In this document: one piece after another, positions 51,967-62,734 of the stretch
Numbering within the stretch: the stretch's first letter is position 1
How the letters are laid out: each line of letters starts with the position of its first letter
Source of the DNA: Bombus terrestris
Taxonomy: Eukaryota; Arthropoda; Insecta; Hymenoptera; Apidae
Assembly: GCF_910591885.1 (NCBI RefSeq)
Contig: NC_063271.1
Span: 2,597,001 to 2,661,000 of the forward strand
Reading direction: 5' to 3'
Length of the DNA stretch: 64,000 bases
Made by a program: the position numbers and the translations under genes
The notes under the pieces: model-generated
What the model was told of the DNA's origin: nothing
The model's input: only the letters and a program-made list of their open reading frames with translations
Database searches by the model: none

Positions 51967-53276
51967 TGAAATGACTGCTTCTTTTCACGCCAACACTTCT
52001 TTCGTCATCTTTGTTCGCGATATCGCAGGTGTAATCCTGGTCCATGGATCCACCGAAAGAGAATTACCTTCCTTGTCGCTCGTCCCGTTTGTCCTTTCTT
52101 TTTCCTGGTCATTCCTTTCTCTTCGTGTACCAGCCAGACGTTCCAATTAGGATAACGAATGAATGTATCCGTTACTTAGAACGACGTACACTCGCTTTCT
52201 TCCTTTTAACATACCGACGAGGAGGCATCTACGATCCTGAAGATACGACACTCCGCTAAATTTAGGAGTTTTCTTTGTTTGTGAGCGTTGCGTGATTGCA
52301 ACATTGTACTTTACAAAGTTATTGGCAATAACCGGCATCGATGTTGAAGAATAAATATATTTATTTTCGGTAAGAGCGTTCTCAAATTTTTGTGCATTGT
52401 GTCTTTTTCTCGAAAAACCATTCGGAAAAATTTCCGCCTTTACCAAGGAATGGAAAAATAATTCTTCTTGCAAACTTGAACGAACCAATTCCGAAAGGAG
52501 CAAAGTGATATTTCTTAAATATTCAATGACGTGTATATAGAAAAATTGTATGTTTTCTTAAGGGCAGAAGAAAATCTGTGGACGAAGAAGTAATGTGGTG
52601 GTAGAGAATAACGAGTGAGAAAAATCTTACGCTTTTCAAGGACACACATATGTTAGAAAAGAGCAGAGTAAAGGACACTCGAAATATCGAAATACATATT
52701 CCTGTGGAGTTCCTGGAAAATAAAATGCCGAATGGTCAGCGCCAGAAGGTGCTCGTCACGCGTTTCACATAAAGAAAAACAGGGGAATTTCCGAATTCAC
52801 GTGTTCCTCGTAAAACGTGGAAACTCCGAATTGCCTGACCAGGCAGCCCGAGCTGCGTTGTCCGGGCAAATCGAGCGATTTCTTCGAGAATCACGTTTCC
52901 TAGGATCGCCTCCGGTGCTCTTGGACGCGCACGTGAAACAAAAAGCAGCGCGCAAATTGCACGAAACGAACGATAGCGAAGCGAAGAGGAAACGGATGAC
53001 AATACGAGACGTCGATCGTCGATAGGAAAAATAATCCTGGCGATCGTCCCTCTCCGTTTTGTGCCACGAAACGTCTGTGTTTGTCTGTGTCGTACAAAAT
53101 CTGCACGCAATTGATAATTCGTCTTTAAGAAAAGTCAATTATCGAGTTCGAATATAATTTTCGAGCAAAATTGTAAAACCTCAAATTTATAATCTACATC
53201 TTGTAATTAGTCAATCCACTTGTAAAAATTAATTGTAAAATTATTCCGCGAGATTTCTCTTAATCTTCTCCCCGAT

Positions 53277-53668
53277 TTAAAAATTGTTTAATGGCGGCGC
53301 AGAGATTCCCGCTGCGTAGTACGGAGATGGTTCGGAAGAGGTGCGGTCACCGTGTATGTTTTCCACCAGCTGATAAGTTTTGCCAGCGTCATCAGACTCG
53401 GCCGAAGAATCAGCTGTCTGAAGCCATCCATTATCCCCAGAGTAGCGAAGAGAAATCACTGAAATCAGAGACAGAGAGCACATTCTCGAGCTTCCCAAGG
53501 TGCACAGAAGCTGTTGCGGGGTTTAAATGGAAGTGTTGCAACCTCGATCTCCGGTTGCGATCGCAACTCCTGTGTCAGCCAGTAATGAAGTTTCACGATT
53601 TGATCCAACAACCTAGAGAACTTGGAATCAACCAGGAATCAGCTCTTAACCCCTTGTTCTATTGGTAA
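53277..53668. other. Small coding-like island, open on both strands
   Basis: On the + strand a 125-codon frame (53,291-53,668) starts with ATGGCGGCG, a good initiation context, and ends in a stop at 53,666-53,668. On the minus strand a polypyrimidine tract and TTTCAG (AG at 53,460-53,459) lead into 182 nt (53,458-53,277) that read through SGDNGWLQTADSSAESDDAG to a stop. Both have a more even amino-acid mix than other frames in the window, and CpG looks thinner in the right half. It could be a diverged gene fragment, a transposon remnant or a terminal exon on one strand; the sequence does not decide which. No family is recognised. Confidence 0.2.
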
Positions 53669-53960
53669 ATGAAGGAGGCTTTGCTAGTTTTCGTTGGAAA
53701 ACGTTCGCGAAGAAGGAAAAGGAACGCTACGCGAATAATATCGTGTGTCGAGAAGCTACGACAATTAGAAAGGTTCCCTCGTGTTCGTCAATGCTCTCTT
53801 ACGCGCCTATTTCTTTTTTCTTCTTTTCTTTTTTCTCTCCGTATTGCTTTTCTCTTCCACGCGACCATTCTGGTTCTTTATGAAGAGATCAACACAAAGA
53901 GTACCACGTGAATCCTCAAACGGAAGTCGATGGTCGTTGAAGCTTTCTCAGTGGGTAACG

Positions 53961-53990
53961 ACCTCTTACCTGAAAAAGACGACCTTTTCT
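53961..53990 (-). other. Minus-strand ratchet-like splice junction
   Basis: Read on the minus strand, CGTCTTTTTCAG is followed at once by GTAAGAGG; the junction lies between plus positions 53,970 and 53,969. It matches the recursive-splice consensus about as well as the two + strand sites, with a slightly shorter pyrimidine tract. On the minus strand the next acceptor-like signal downstream is at 53,459, heading a small coding-like frame. Either a second transcript runs leftward here, or this one is a chance match. Confidence 0.3.
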
Positions 53991-56600
53991 GTACCTGCAT
54001 GGTGGATCGATTCGTATATCGAAAGAGTCTCACCAGGTCTTTTACTTCATTCGTTTCGTTCCGTTCCGTTTGCAGAGGCCACGGGAAGGAAGCGAGTATA
54101 CGTTATCGGGACGTATCGCGAGAGGAAACGTGCAAAAATTAGCGTCGACCGGCGAGAAATGATCGAATTGCCTGTAGACACGCGACGCACCGTCTCGATG
54201 AACGACTGTCGTTACCATTGTCGTCGTTACCATTGTCGTCGCGGCTCTCATCGTTCGTGCGTTCGCTCACTTGTCATCGCTTCGAGAAACGTTCCTTCGT
54301 AGTGGACGGTTTCGATAAAAACATTACGGACGAACGAGTTAACCTTGGTGGCCGATGGCAGACATCGGCGAACGCGTCTTCTTGCGGTTCTCGATGTAAC
54401 TCGTCCGATGATAGTCGGAGATATAGACCGCGATAAATTACTCGAGGTTCGAATTAAAATCTCGATTTTAAATCGAATTTGATTCGATTCTGCTCGGATA
54501 GTTCGTTCGAATCTTCCGTCTAGGATACGCAGAAACTTGGCAATTTGTTCGGACGGAGTAAAAACGATCGTACGATGTAAGATATCGTAATGGCTCGGTG
54601 TACACTCTGTTTCGGTTGAAACGAAACAAAACGAGTTGAAGAAGGTACGAGGGAAATTATTGTAAACACCAGTTCTCAGGGTATGAACTATCCGAGAAAT
54701 TTTTGCCAGGACTGTACTCGCGGTGAGCAGGTATAACATCTAACCGAGGTGAGTGGAACTGAAAGGGAAGAAGAAAGGTAAAGGGCAGGTGCGACTGTAC
54801 ATAGCTATACACGTCGGTTCTGCTGAAAGATACGCCTCTGGCACGAGGAGAGGAAGGCTATATCCAATTATTAAAATTAGAGGCTCCGTCGCCTTCGGTG
54901 AAACATCACGGGAAGCGTTCACTGTGCACAGCTCGATTGCGCTCGTCCTCTCCTTTTTGTCCTCCTTTTTTCCTCTCCCTTGTTTTACCCCCTTTTTCCC
55001 TCGTTCGTTCCGTTCGTGCATCGTACACCTCCTGATTTTTCGATCGTCCAGGAATCGACGCCCTGGCACGAGACGTCTGCCCGTTCTTCGTGAAAAGGAG
55101 ATGATGCTTTTCACGAAAAAGCCGCCATTTCAGACTGCCACTTTTGTTCCACTTTTCTTTCGTCCTTTTGTTAGCGAAGGAACGAAGATCGATACCGCCA
55201 GGCCAAACCCAGCGCGCGGTTCCCGCATCTTTTCCACTCGGTAGCATCCGCGAAAGTTTGTTGCCTCGGAAAAACCGTAACCAAGCCCGGAGGATAACGT
55301 GGATTCGGGACAAACTTCCTCTTTTCGAGAAAAATGAAACGCATCTTCCATGCTACCTCTTTCATAGCTACCTCTTATTTTACCTGAAATAATTATAACA
55401 AACTAACGCGATAATATCCGTGAAACCATCGAAACCACCCAGCAAGCTGAAATCAGAGAAGCAGTCGGAATCAGCGAAACGTAGCCATTCAGCGGATTTA
55501 GAGACGCGCACACTCGCCGCTCAACTTGGCTAAATCAAAGTCGTCAAACTGTATATGTCCCGTGTTTCGCTCGAATCCCATGCAAGAGCAGCGGGCGATC
55601 GCGTATTCAGATTCCGGTGCCCGGAATAGCTCGTCCCTGATGCACGCACGAAGAGAGTCGTGCAATCTCTCTCTGCGGTACACACGCGACACGGCAATAA
55701 TTAATACGTCGACGCAGCCTCGGCCGAAGATTTTCGTCCGTGTCTATATACGAGGCTGCATCGATGCACCGTTGCACCAGCGCGCGTTTGCCCCTTCCGC
55801 ACGTGTGCACGAGCCGAGAGTGCATCCCGGGGCTGTGCGTGTCTCGTGCTGCATTCTCCCTATGGTCAATGTCGTCCTTCTCCCTCTTTCTTCCCTCGCT
55901 CTCCCGCAACCCTCATTTGTCTCTGTTGCACACGCGTACCCATCGTGCACCAACTTCGGCACGTCCACCCTTTCTCTTCCTCCCTCTCTCGTTCTCTCTT
56001 CGGCTTGATTCTCGATGCACCGAAGTGTGGATCCTCGTCGGACTAGCCGGTGCATCCATCGTGGCGTCTCTGTCCGCCGGCAACATCGGCGTCGACCGCA
56101 GTTCGTGCTGCTGGCGCAGCCATTGTCTCGTTCGCGAGCTATTTATCAGCAAGGTTTACGATTCTATCGTTTGTAAATGAAGCCAGTCGCTGGCTGTTTT
56201 CGCTTGATCCGTGAGCCAGATGGGCGACGCTGGATGGGGCTTAAAGAGCGTTAGTCTTTTCGCGTTCTGTTTGCAATCGATAAGTATATCAAGTATCTAT
56301 ATCGGAGTTACTGCGTGGTAGTTTTCTCGGGGGCATAGGAAAGTTTTTAAAGGACAAGTCGTTTGATTGAAACGTTGTCTTTATATCGATGTAATATCGT
56401 GTAATACGGCCGTGCCAACGTGGCACGCTGATAAAAGCAGGGTAAAGGTATGTTGGCTCGGTATGCGAGGTTCCCCGCGAGCGCATAACTCGTAGGTGAT
56501 TTGCGCAGGGCAGCAGCCTTCGGAGTGGCGTTTCTCGTTCCGGCGTTAGACGAAGCGTTGCCCGCACGCATCAACCACACCTCGCCCGTCTCTCGTCCGT
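53991..56600. other. Non-coding stretch
   Basis: No supported gene. Pyrimidine-rich runs at 54,940-55,010 and 55,840-56,010 produce low-complexity open frames. A minus-strand ATTTCAG|GTAAAA near 55,384 is a weaker ratchet-like junction. Confidence 0.55.
54208..54241 (+). repeat. 15-bp tandem repeat, 2.3 copies
   Basis: GTCGTTACCATTGTC occurs twice head to tail, followed by a partial third copy GTCG. Confidence 0.85.
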
Positions 56601-56615
56601 GGTCATTGTCCCGTC

Positions 56616-57311
56616 AGTGCGCTATCTATCGTGACCAGGCCCAGGCAATGCGCGCGATGTATAAATGGATCTAGGTGGCTGGCATCGTACACCGACGAGA
56701 TCGCCATCGCGAATACGAGCGAGGGAGCGAACGAATCGAAACACGAAGAAAGAAGCGGCTAAAGAGAGAGGCGGAGGCGCGTTTCTTCTCGCTTCTTCTC
56801 CGTTCCTCCTCCGGCTGGGCCTGACAAAAGCCGACCTTCGAGCTGACATTCACTTCACATCCGAGCCTCTTCCCTCTCTTTCTTTCCTCCTCCCATCAAC
56901 CGCCTCCCTTTCTCCTTCTTTCTCTCGGATGGTTCAGCTCGCGCTCACCTTCTCCGTCTACGCTTCCTCCCGGTTCCTCCTGGACCCGACCAGAGATAGC
57001 CTCTCTCGTCGAGAGAGGACTGGACCCGACCGACCGAGCACAAAGACCCGTCATTCCGGCCAACTCGCGTGTCCTTCCTCTCCTCGACTCGACGTGGAAA
57101 CAAAGTTCAACAGAGGAGAACCGTCTCTCGCCAACGAGCCTACGTTTCGAGTTCGACACTCAGAGAGGTTCGAATCCCTCGTCGGAATCGTTCGTAAACT
57201 TCGATCGCAGGACTCCACTTTTCAATATGCAGTCTTTACGGCCGTTCTATAGACATCCTCGTTCGACCGAGTTTTTCACGCGATTCCAACGTACGTACGT
57301 ACTCGAAGAAC
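56616..57311 (+). other. Possible first exon in a GC-rich stretch
   Basis: An initiator-like TCAGTG (A at 56,616) lies at the start of a GC- and CpG-rich stretch, and GAAC|GTAAGT gives a good donor with GT at 57,312. Between them is a frame from an ATG at 56,665 to a stop at 57,250-57,252, rich in R, S, P and T and without recognisable domains, so any exon here would more likely be 5' untranslated. The donor context (GAAC before GTAAGT) matches that of the candidate first exon at 62.3-62.7 kb. The start is inferred from one motif; no clear TATA or DPE is seen. Confidence 0.2.
57000..57018. repeat. 19-bp hairpin inside the GC-rich stretch
   Basis: Perfect 9-bp arms CCTCTCTCG and CGAGAGAGG around one base, flanked on both sides by the direct repeat TGGACCCGACC (56,981 and 57,021). 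If 56.6-57.3 kb is a 5' untranslated exon, this would be a stable leader hairpin. Confidence 0.7.
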
Positions 57312-58783
57312 GTAAGTACGTGCGTTTCACGCAGGTGATATGGGACGTGTCTGCTTTCTAACGGTACATCTCGCCCTTGGTTTTTTACCTTCGAATGAAA
57401 CGAGCGGGGATGAAAGGAACGGAGCAACGACTCGTGTTTCCCAGAGGGAGAGGAAGGTCCGTGACAGCGCGGCCGGCGGGCGGATGCAAGTATCGTTTAC
57501 CAGGGCCGGCCAGATGCAGGCGGCGTTCAAATTGAAAATAGTTGACGGAAACGCGGCACCATAGGAAGCAAATGTTTTTGGATAGGCGAGACAGGAGACA
57601 GGTTGCGCGGTGAACGATCGGACATTCTTACGGCAGACTGTTCGAGCTCCTCCTTCGAACGAATTTATGACGCGGCGCCATTAAATTTCAACGATCCAGT
57701 ATGCACAGCCAAATATTGGGTTGCGAGCTATTTTTTGGAAATTCGTAACCGATCGAATAAATCCCTATAATCCTTGCTCTATACCGTACAGTTAATCCTT
57801 TGAGAGAATAACAAGAGGCTGCGATTAGGTTCGCATTATCGGAAGATTAGTGGATCGAACCCGCAGCGTAATTGTTAACTCCCGTTTGCCCTCGCCCTCC
57901 GCAATCTCCGTTTCAGTGAAGAATGCAAATAGCTACGAACCGTTGGTCGATTTCTTCAGACAGGTATTTGCGATAGCGACAAAATTAGGCGCAGCAGTGT
58001 AAGTGCGTTTCTGGTGATGAATTGTGTGATCGAATTTTCCAAATTTTCAAAAGTGAAACAAAGAAAGGAGAGGTTGGAAGTATAGAAAAAGATAGAACGG
58101 CATCGGCTCGCCTATTTGTAATTACAGACGCGCGATCTGCATACAATGCGGCGGTGTGTCGCTCGAGTTGGCAACGAAGTTCCACGGATGACCTTCCTCT
58201 TCTTCCTTCTCCTCCGTTCGCCTTTTTCTTCTGGCGAGCCGCTCGTTCCGGCAATCTACGCTCGCCTCAAAATTCCGCGACTCCGACCCGGCCTCCACCG
58301 GCGCATTCTCTCCCGTCCGGTGCTCTCATCGCATCGGCGTCGAACTTGATGAACGATCAAAGTGGTTCTGGCCTGGAGTTTTCGAGCAGAAATTTTCAAA
58401 AGTTGTATAGTTGAAGGCGGGTGGGAGCCCCTTCTCGAGCACGCTGCCTTTCTGTCGTTCGTCGTTCTTTCGCAGTATCCTATCCGCTTCTCTTCTTTCT
58501 TGTTTCTTTGCAAACGTTGAGCATCTCCTTTGTTCTCGGAAACGTGTAACTTCGTCCGATCACGCACGGAACCTTCGATTCGTCTGAAAGTTTAACCCTA
58601 GTCTGCTCTCGACAGCCCTTTGCCTCCGAGGGACGAGCTGTTAACAAAATAAACGTTCCCTTATCTTGTTAACCCCTCGAATCTAGTCTCCCCTCTGCGA
58701 TATCCCTTAGAAACACGAGGGTCAAAGTTTTCAGTCAATACGATCGTTGTTTCGTTATTCTCGCGTTTAGACTAGATTTTTAG
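57312..58783. other. Non-coding stretch
   Basis: Nothing beyond short chance frames. Pyrimidine-rich around 58,190-58,230 and 58,440-58,520. Confidence 0.55.
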
Positions 58784-59041
58784 GAAGTTCTACACTCGAA
58801 AGTTATTCTCTGAAGTTCCCATACCATTGAAACAGACAGAGCATCGTGGGCAGGTAGATGTCTGCGCAACATTCAAATCTACTTGGAATCTCACATCAGA
58901 GGTGTATTCAGGTGAGAGGCAAGCGATCTCTCCCCTTCTTTGTCGAATTTGCCTGCAAGTTAAATACCTGGCCGAATATACAGACAATCTCAACCGATTT
59001 GCGACAGCCTTTTCCCATATGTTCACACAGAATCCTATTTA
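58784..59041 (+). other. Coding-like island with faint C2H2 zinc-finger resemblance
   Basis: A pyrimidine-containing tract ends in TTTTTAG at 58,783, and CAG|GTGAGA gives a donor at 58,912. The 128-nt interval is open in one frame for 42 whole codons. Reading on to the stop at 59,039-59,041, the frame contains TFKSTWNLTSEVYSGER and, seven residues later, CRIC, then NLNRF and SHM. F-x5-L-x2 followed by SGER and then C-x2-C recalls a C2H2 finger, its linker and the next finger, but both histidine positions before SGER are lost (E and Y) and several spacings are wrong. The minus strand is also open here (58,790-59,026). It may be a decayed zinc-finger fragment, an exon on either strand, or coincidence. 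Confidence 0.2.
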
Positions 59042-61673
59042 GACTCTAATTTATGACATCGGTTTTGGGGACGGCTATCGTCCCCGAGGACAAACTTTTC
59101 ACGACCGGAGGCCTTTTCATATGTTTCATGGAATGCGAAGCTTAACGCGTTACGTTCTCGGACGAGGCTCGAATGGAGCGGATATCTCGCTGTAAATAAT
59201 ACATGGTGGATGGCCATTTACACGGATTTATTGACCTCGAAAATTCGCTCGGATATTTCATAAAATTTATACACAATTTACGGGAGTATGCGTCTGGTTG
59301 GACAAAAGTTTAAAGGGGATGCACCGTGCGCCGCGCCGTGGAAATGCACTCGAAGCTTTTCGAACGATCTCGTGGTGCAGCCGGTTGCGGTACTCGAGTT
59401 TCGAGGGGAATTTAATTATCCCGCGCTTTTCATGCTATTATTTTGCACGATATTACGCCGTAATTATCCCGCTCGTCTCAATGGCCAGGGATTAAAATCT
59501 CTGCGACTTTTTGTGTTTTTTTTTTCTCCATCTTTTTTGTCTTTCGTTCCTCCCGTTTTTCTCTCGTATACAGCACACTCTCGTTCGGACGATCTCGCGG
59601 TATTACGATTTTAATTTCACCGAGATTTTATCGTTTGTTCTGGCGTTCGGTGTCCTTGAACCGGGGACCACCGCCATTTAATCCGTCGTCGAGCGCGCAG
59701 GATGACCGGATGGGTTGTTCACCGCGCCGCGAACATTTTTTTGTTCCTTCGTTTTGTTTCGGATTACGCGCTTTTATGTCCGGCCCTACGGATTTGTACG
59801 CCATCGATCTATCAGGCGTCCATCGACCGCGTACATAACTGGTTTCTTCGTTTTTCCCCCCACAGCTCGAAATTTTCCCGGTTCGTTATTCCGCTCGGGC
59901 GTATTCTCGGATTCGAAAGGGAAACGCCTGTGTAATACCGCGCTGGATCGAAGTAACAACGCGCAATTTTTCTCCCTCCAACCGAGAGAAAAAAGAAAAA
60001 AGAAAGGAACGTAGAAAAAAGCTAGTCAGAGTCAAAAGAAATTCCTTGAACGGACGAGAAGGTGGAGAAGGCAGTGGTTGTCCAGTCGAAGCGTTGCATT
60101 CAACGCTACCTAGGATTTTTCTACGAGAATATAACTCGTCGATATCAATCTCGTGGTTAGGCACACCTGAATTCTGTTCCACGTAGACAACTATCTGGAG
60201 ACCCTCTCCCCGTCCTCGACGCTCCTTTCACCTTTCCCTTCACCGTCCACCGGCGCATTTGTCATTCCGTTTGGTCCTCCGCTTGTACGACTTCCTTTTA
60301 CCTGGTTGTACCTCGAACCTCCGAAAAATAGCCCTTCTCGCCAGCTTGGCCTTGAACCTCTCCAGATTCTCTCTCGCGTCCCTATACGCGGCATGGAACG
60401 TCCGCTCGGAATCCGCGTATCGTTTATTCCGTAGAAATCGTGGCTGACCACTCTTCTCTTTCGTCGCGGGAACAGCGTTGTCTGTCGAGGCCCCCCTACG
60501 TTTCGACCAGAGAAAGGGAGAGAAATTCACCGCGACTTTATGACGTAGCTATTATTACATCGTACTTCCTGAAAACAGGCGCACCGATCTGCGTCTCGAC
60601 AGAGAAACGCAGTGACCGGTCTTTCAAGAGATCGGAAAAGGAAACGGATGTAATTCGTTCGCATCTTTTTGCATTCTTTCGACCCACTCTCCATTAGTCC
60701 TTTTTTTATCTATCCACTCACCAGACGAAAAACTCTGTTCCATCGACGTGCACATTTAGGCAACTGTGACTGACTATGAGAGTTTCTTCGAGCACGAAGT
60801 GGAAGCAGCGAGAGTTTTTAATCATTTCGACACATGTATATAAATTGTTATGAGCGTATGCATCTCGATTTGCAGATATCTCGTTTGTCAGAACACGCGT
60901 GAATCGTAACCGCAGCATTACGTCGAAAGTTAATGGATCGAAAAAGGTTGCTGTACTAGAAACGTTTGAAGACGGTTTCACTGAATTTGGGAGATGGTAA
61001 TGGGCACATCGTGGCGCCAGAGGCATATTCGTCAGACTGACTCAACATCGGAACAGCTGGTACCGGAGGGATGCGCGAGACCCTAGCGTGTGCGTCTAAT
61101 ATCAGATCCAAAGTGAGAGGAGGCTGTAGGGACCGATCCTTCATGCTGCGTGAAAGCCTCTGTACGCCAAGTATCTTTAATGAATCTCCGCTGCTATCGA
61201 TTGCTCGGTAAGCTGTTCCACCATTACGAAAACCGCTTTTGCCAACGCGCCTATTTTGCGCTGTTAAAATACGACACGGAGTCGCGTACGAGCTCGGTGT
61301 ACGCACGGTTTGCGCAATTTCGTAAAATGTCCGTATGTATGGGTGCCTGCGAGATGCCTGTCTGTCGACCACGGATACGCAACCCTCCTTTCATGTTTAT
61401 CTTGCTTAAAAAAGGCAGAGTTCTTATGCTGTGTGTATGGTTGTTTCGCAACACGCGCACAGCCGCTTCGAAAAATCATCGGTAATTTTCTAAAATAAAA
61501 CTACCAAGCAAGTTGTGACCGACACTTGGCGATGTTCCTCGTACATCGATAGTGCGCGGGCACGTACACATTTTTCTGGGGTTAATTCGACGTCCGACCG
61601 TCTGGGTTCAGGGAGCGGTCCGCGAAACCCCACTGCACAAGGGAGAACCTCCGTATCCCTTCGACTGTTGCTT
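59042..61673. other. Non-coding stretch
   Basis: Short chance frames only. A T-rich tract at 59,505-59,575 ends in an acceptor-like GTATACAG without an obvious open exon. Confidence 0.55.

Positions 61674-61730
<57 letters not shown>
61674..61730 (+). repeat. Compound (TC)n(CA)n microsatellite
   Basis: About 8 TC units run directly into 20 perfect CA units, the longest perfect dinucleotide array in the window. It is likely to be length-polymorphic. Confidence 0.95.
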
Positions 61731-61732
<2 letters not shown>

Positions 61733-61904
61733 ACACCACGCACGCACACATACACGTCAGTGCGTATTTTCTCTCCTCCTTCCCTATAGTACAGTCCCCC
61801 CGGGTAAACGTTTCAGCACTGGGTAGGCTTAGGCACTGGCGTAGGGAGCCGAGGATGATATCGAAGCTCGATTTGAAATCCACGGGATTACGCGCGCCAC
61901 ATTG

Positions 61905-62130
61905 ATAAAGCGTCTGATTCGAGGAAATAATCTACCGGAATAGTCTAAAATGTAGGAAAGTTAAAAATATTGAAAAATTAAACGATAGAAAGCACTTTGG
62001 AGTAGGTTGAAATATATACATGAATTATTAGTTGGATGTCAGTTATGTTTCATAAATACAATATGGAAATATAATATGATAGGTTTTATATGTAAGTGCA
62101 TTACGATGTACTGCGATAAATTCAGTTGGT
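61905..62130. other. AT-rich stretch upstream of candidate promoter
   Basis: Abrupt AT-rich interval between the CT/CA microsatellite and the GC-rich candidate first exon. Such a drop beside a CpG-rich exon is common at insect promoters, but nothing specific is seen. Confidence 0.5.
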
Positions 62131-62215
62131 TTTAATTGGTGATATATCATATAGTTTTTATCGTGGTAATGGAAGGAACGAATTTCGGGTTATACGCCAC
62201 TGCGAGTTCGGCACA

Positions 62216-62345
62216 TCATTGGTCTCGGGGCGCTGGAAGCGGTCGGTACGCGAATGCACCCACCGCCTCTTTCTGCCCCTCCATTGGGCGGCGCTCCATG
62301 CGCGTCGCAGTCGTCGAGAGTCGACGGGTTCAGTCTTCGTTGGAT
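62216..62345 (+). promoter_or_regulatory. Putative TATA-less core promoter
   Basis: Two CCAAT-type motifs and a GGGCGG box (62,285-62,290) precede TCAGTC at 62,330-62,335, which matches the arthropod initiator. GTCGTA at about +30 is only a poor DPE-like match. There is no TATA box at -30. The signal is composite and weak, but it is consistent with the donor 403 nt downstream. Confidence 0.25.
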
Positions 62346-62734
62346 CGTTGCCAAGTGTGTGTCGTAGATCGGTGCACTCGTTTACCCTTGTGCGTCGATT
62401 CGGCGTGGTTTTTCGTTCGCCTCGACTCTTCCCTTTTTCTCTCTTTTTCCCTCCCTTTCAGTTCCCGATTTTTTTCTCCCCCGCACAGACAAGAGACCCA
62501 GTGTGTTATATGTTACATGCGCGCGCAAGCCGCTCGTTGCGTAGCGGGTCGGACCAGTGGTGAAACACGGCCAAGAAAGATAAAAACGCTGTGTGCTGTT
62601 GTGCGTGTGCGGAGTGTGCAATATTTTGGTTACATCCGGGATAAAAACGCCACGAAAGCAAACACGAGGTGTATCGTGAAACTCACCGAAAACGTCGCGC
62701 GAGATATGGATTGGGCGCTCAAGGCTCGCCGAAC
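62332..62734 (+). other. Candidate alternative first exon
   Basis: An initiator-like TTCAGTCTT (A at 62,332) follows CCAAT-type motifs (CATTGG at 62,217 and 62,282) and an AT-rich stretch. The interval is GC-rich and ends in a consensus donor, CGAAC|GTAAGT, with GT at 62,735. One frame is open up to the donor. Its last ATG (62,706, G at -3 and +4) would give MDWALKARR and then one partial codon carried into the next exon, which lies beyond the window. An ATG at 62,510 opens a short separate frame ending before the donor, like a uORF. Whether it is coding or 5' untranslated cannot be told. This is the best promoter-plus-exon candidate in the window. Confidence 0.33.

Noticed and set aside
57165..57185. 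tRNA B-box-like GGTTCGAATCC
   Set aside because: No A-box, acceptor stem or anticodon arm can be folded upstream.
62136..62560. N-terminal part of a 200-codon frame
   Set aside because: It starts upstream of the likely transcription start in AT-rich DNA and contains low-complexity S/F/L stretches; only its end near the donor is considered.
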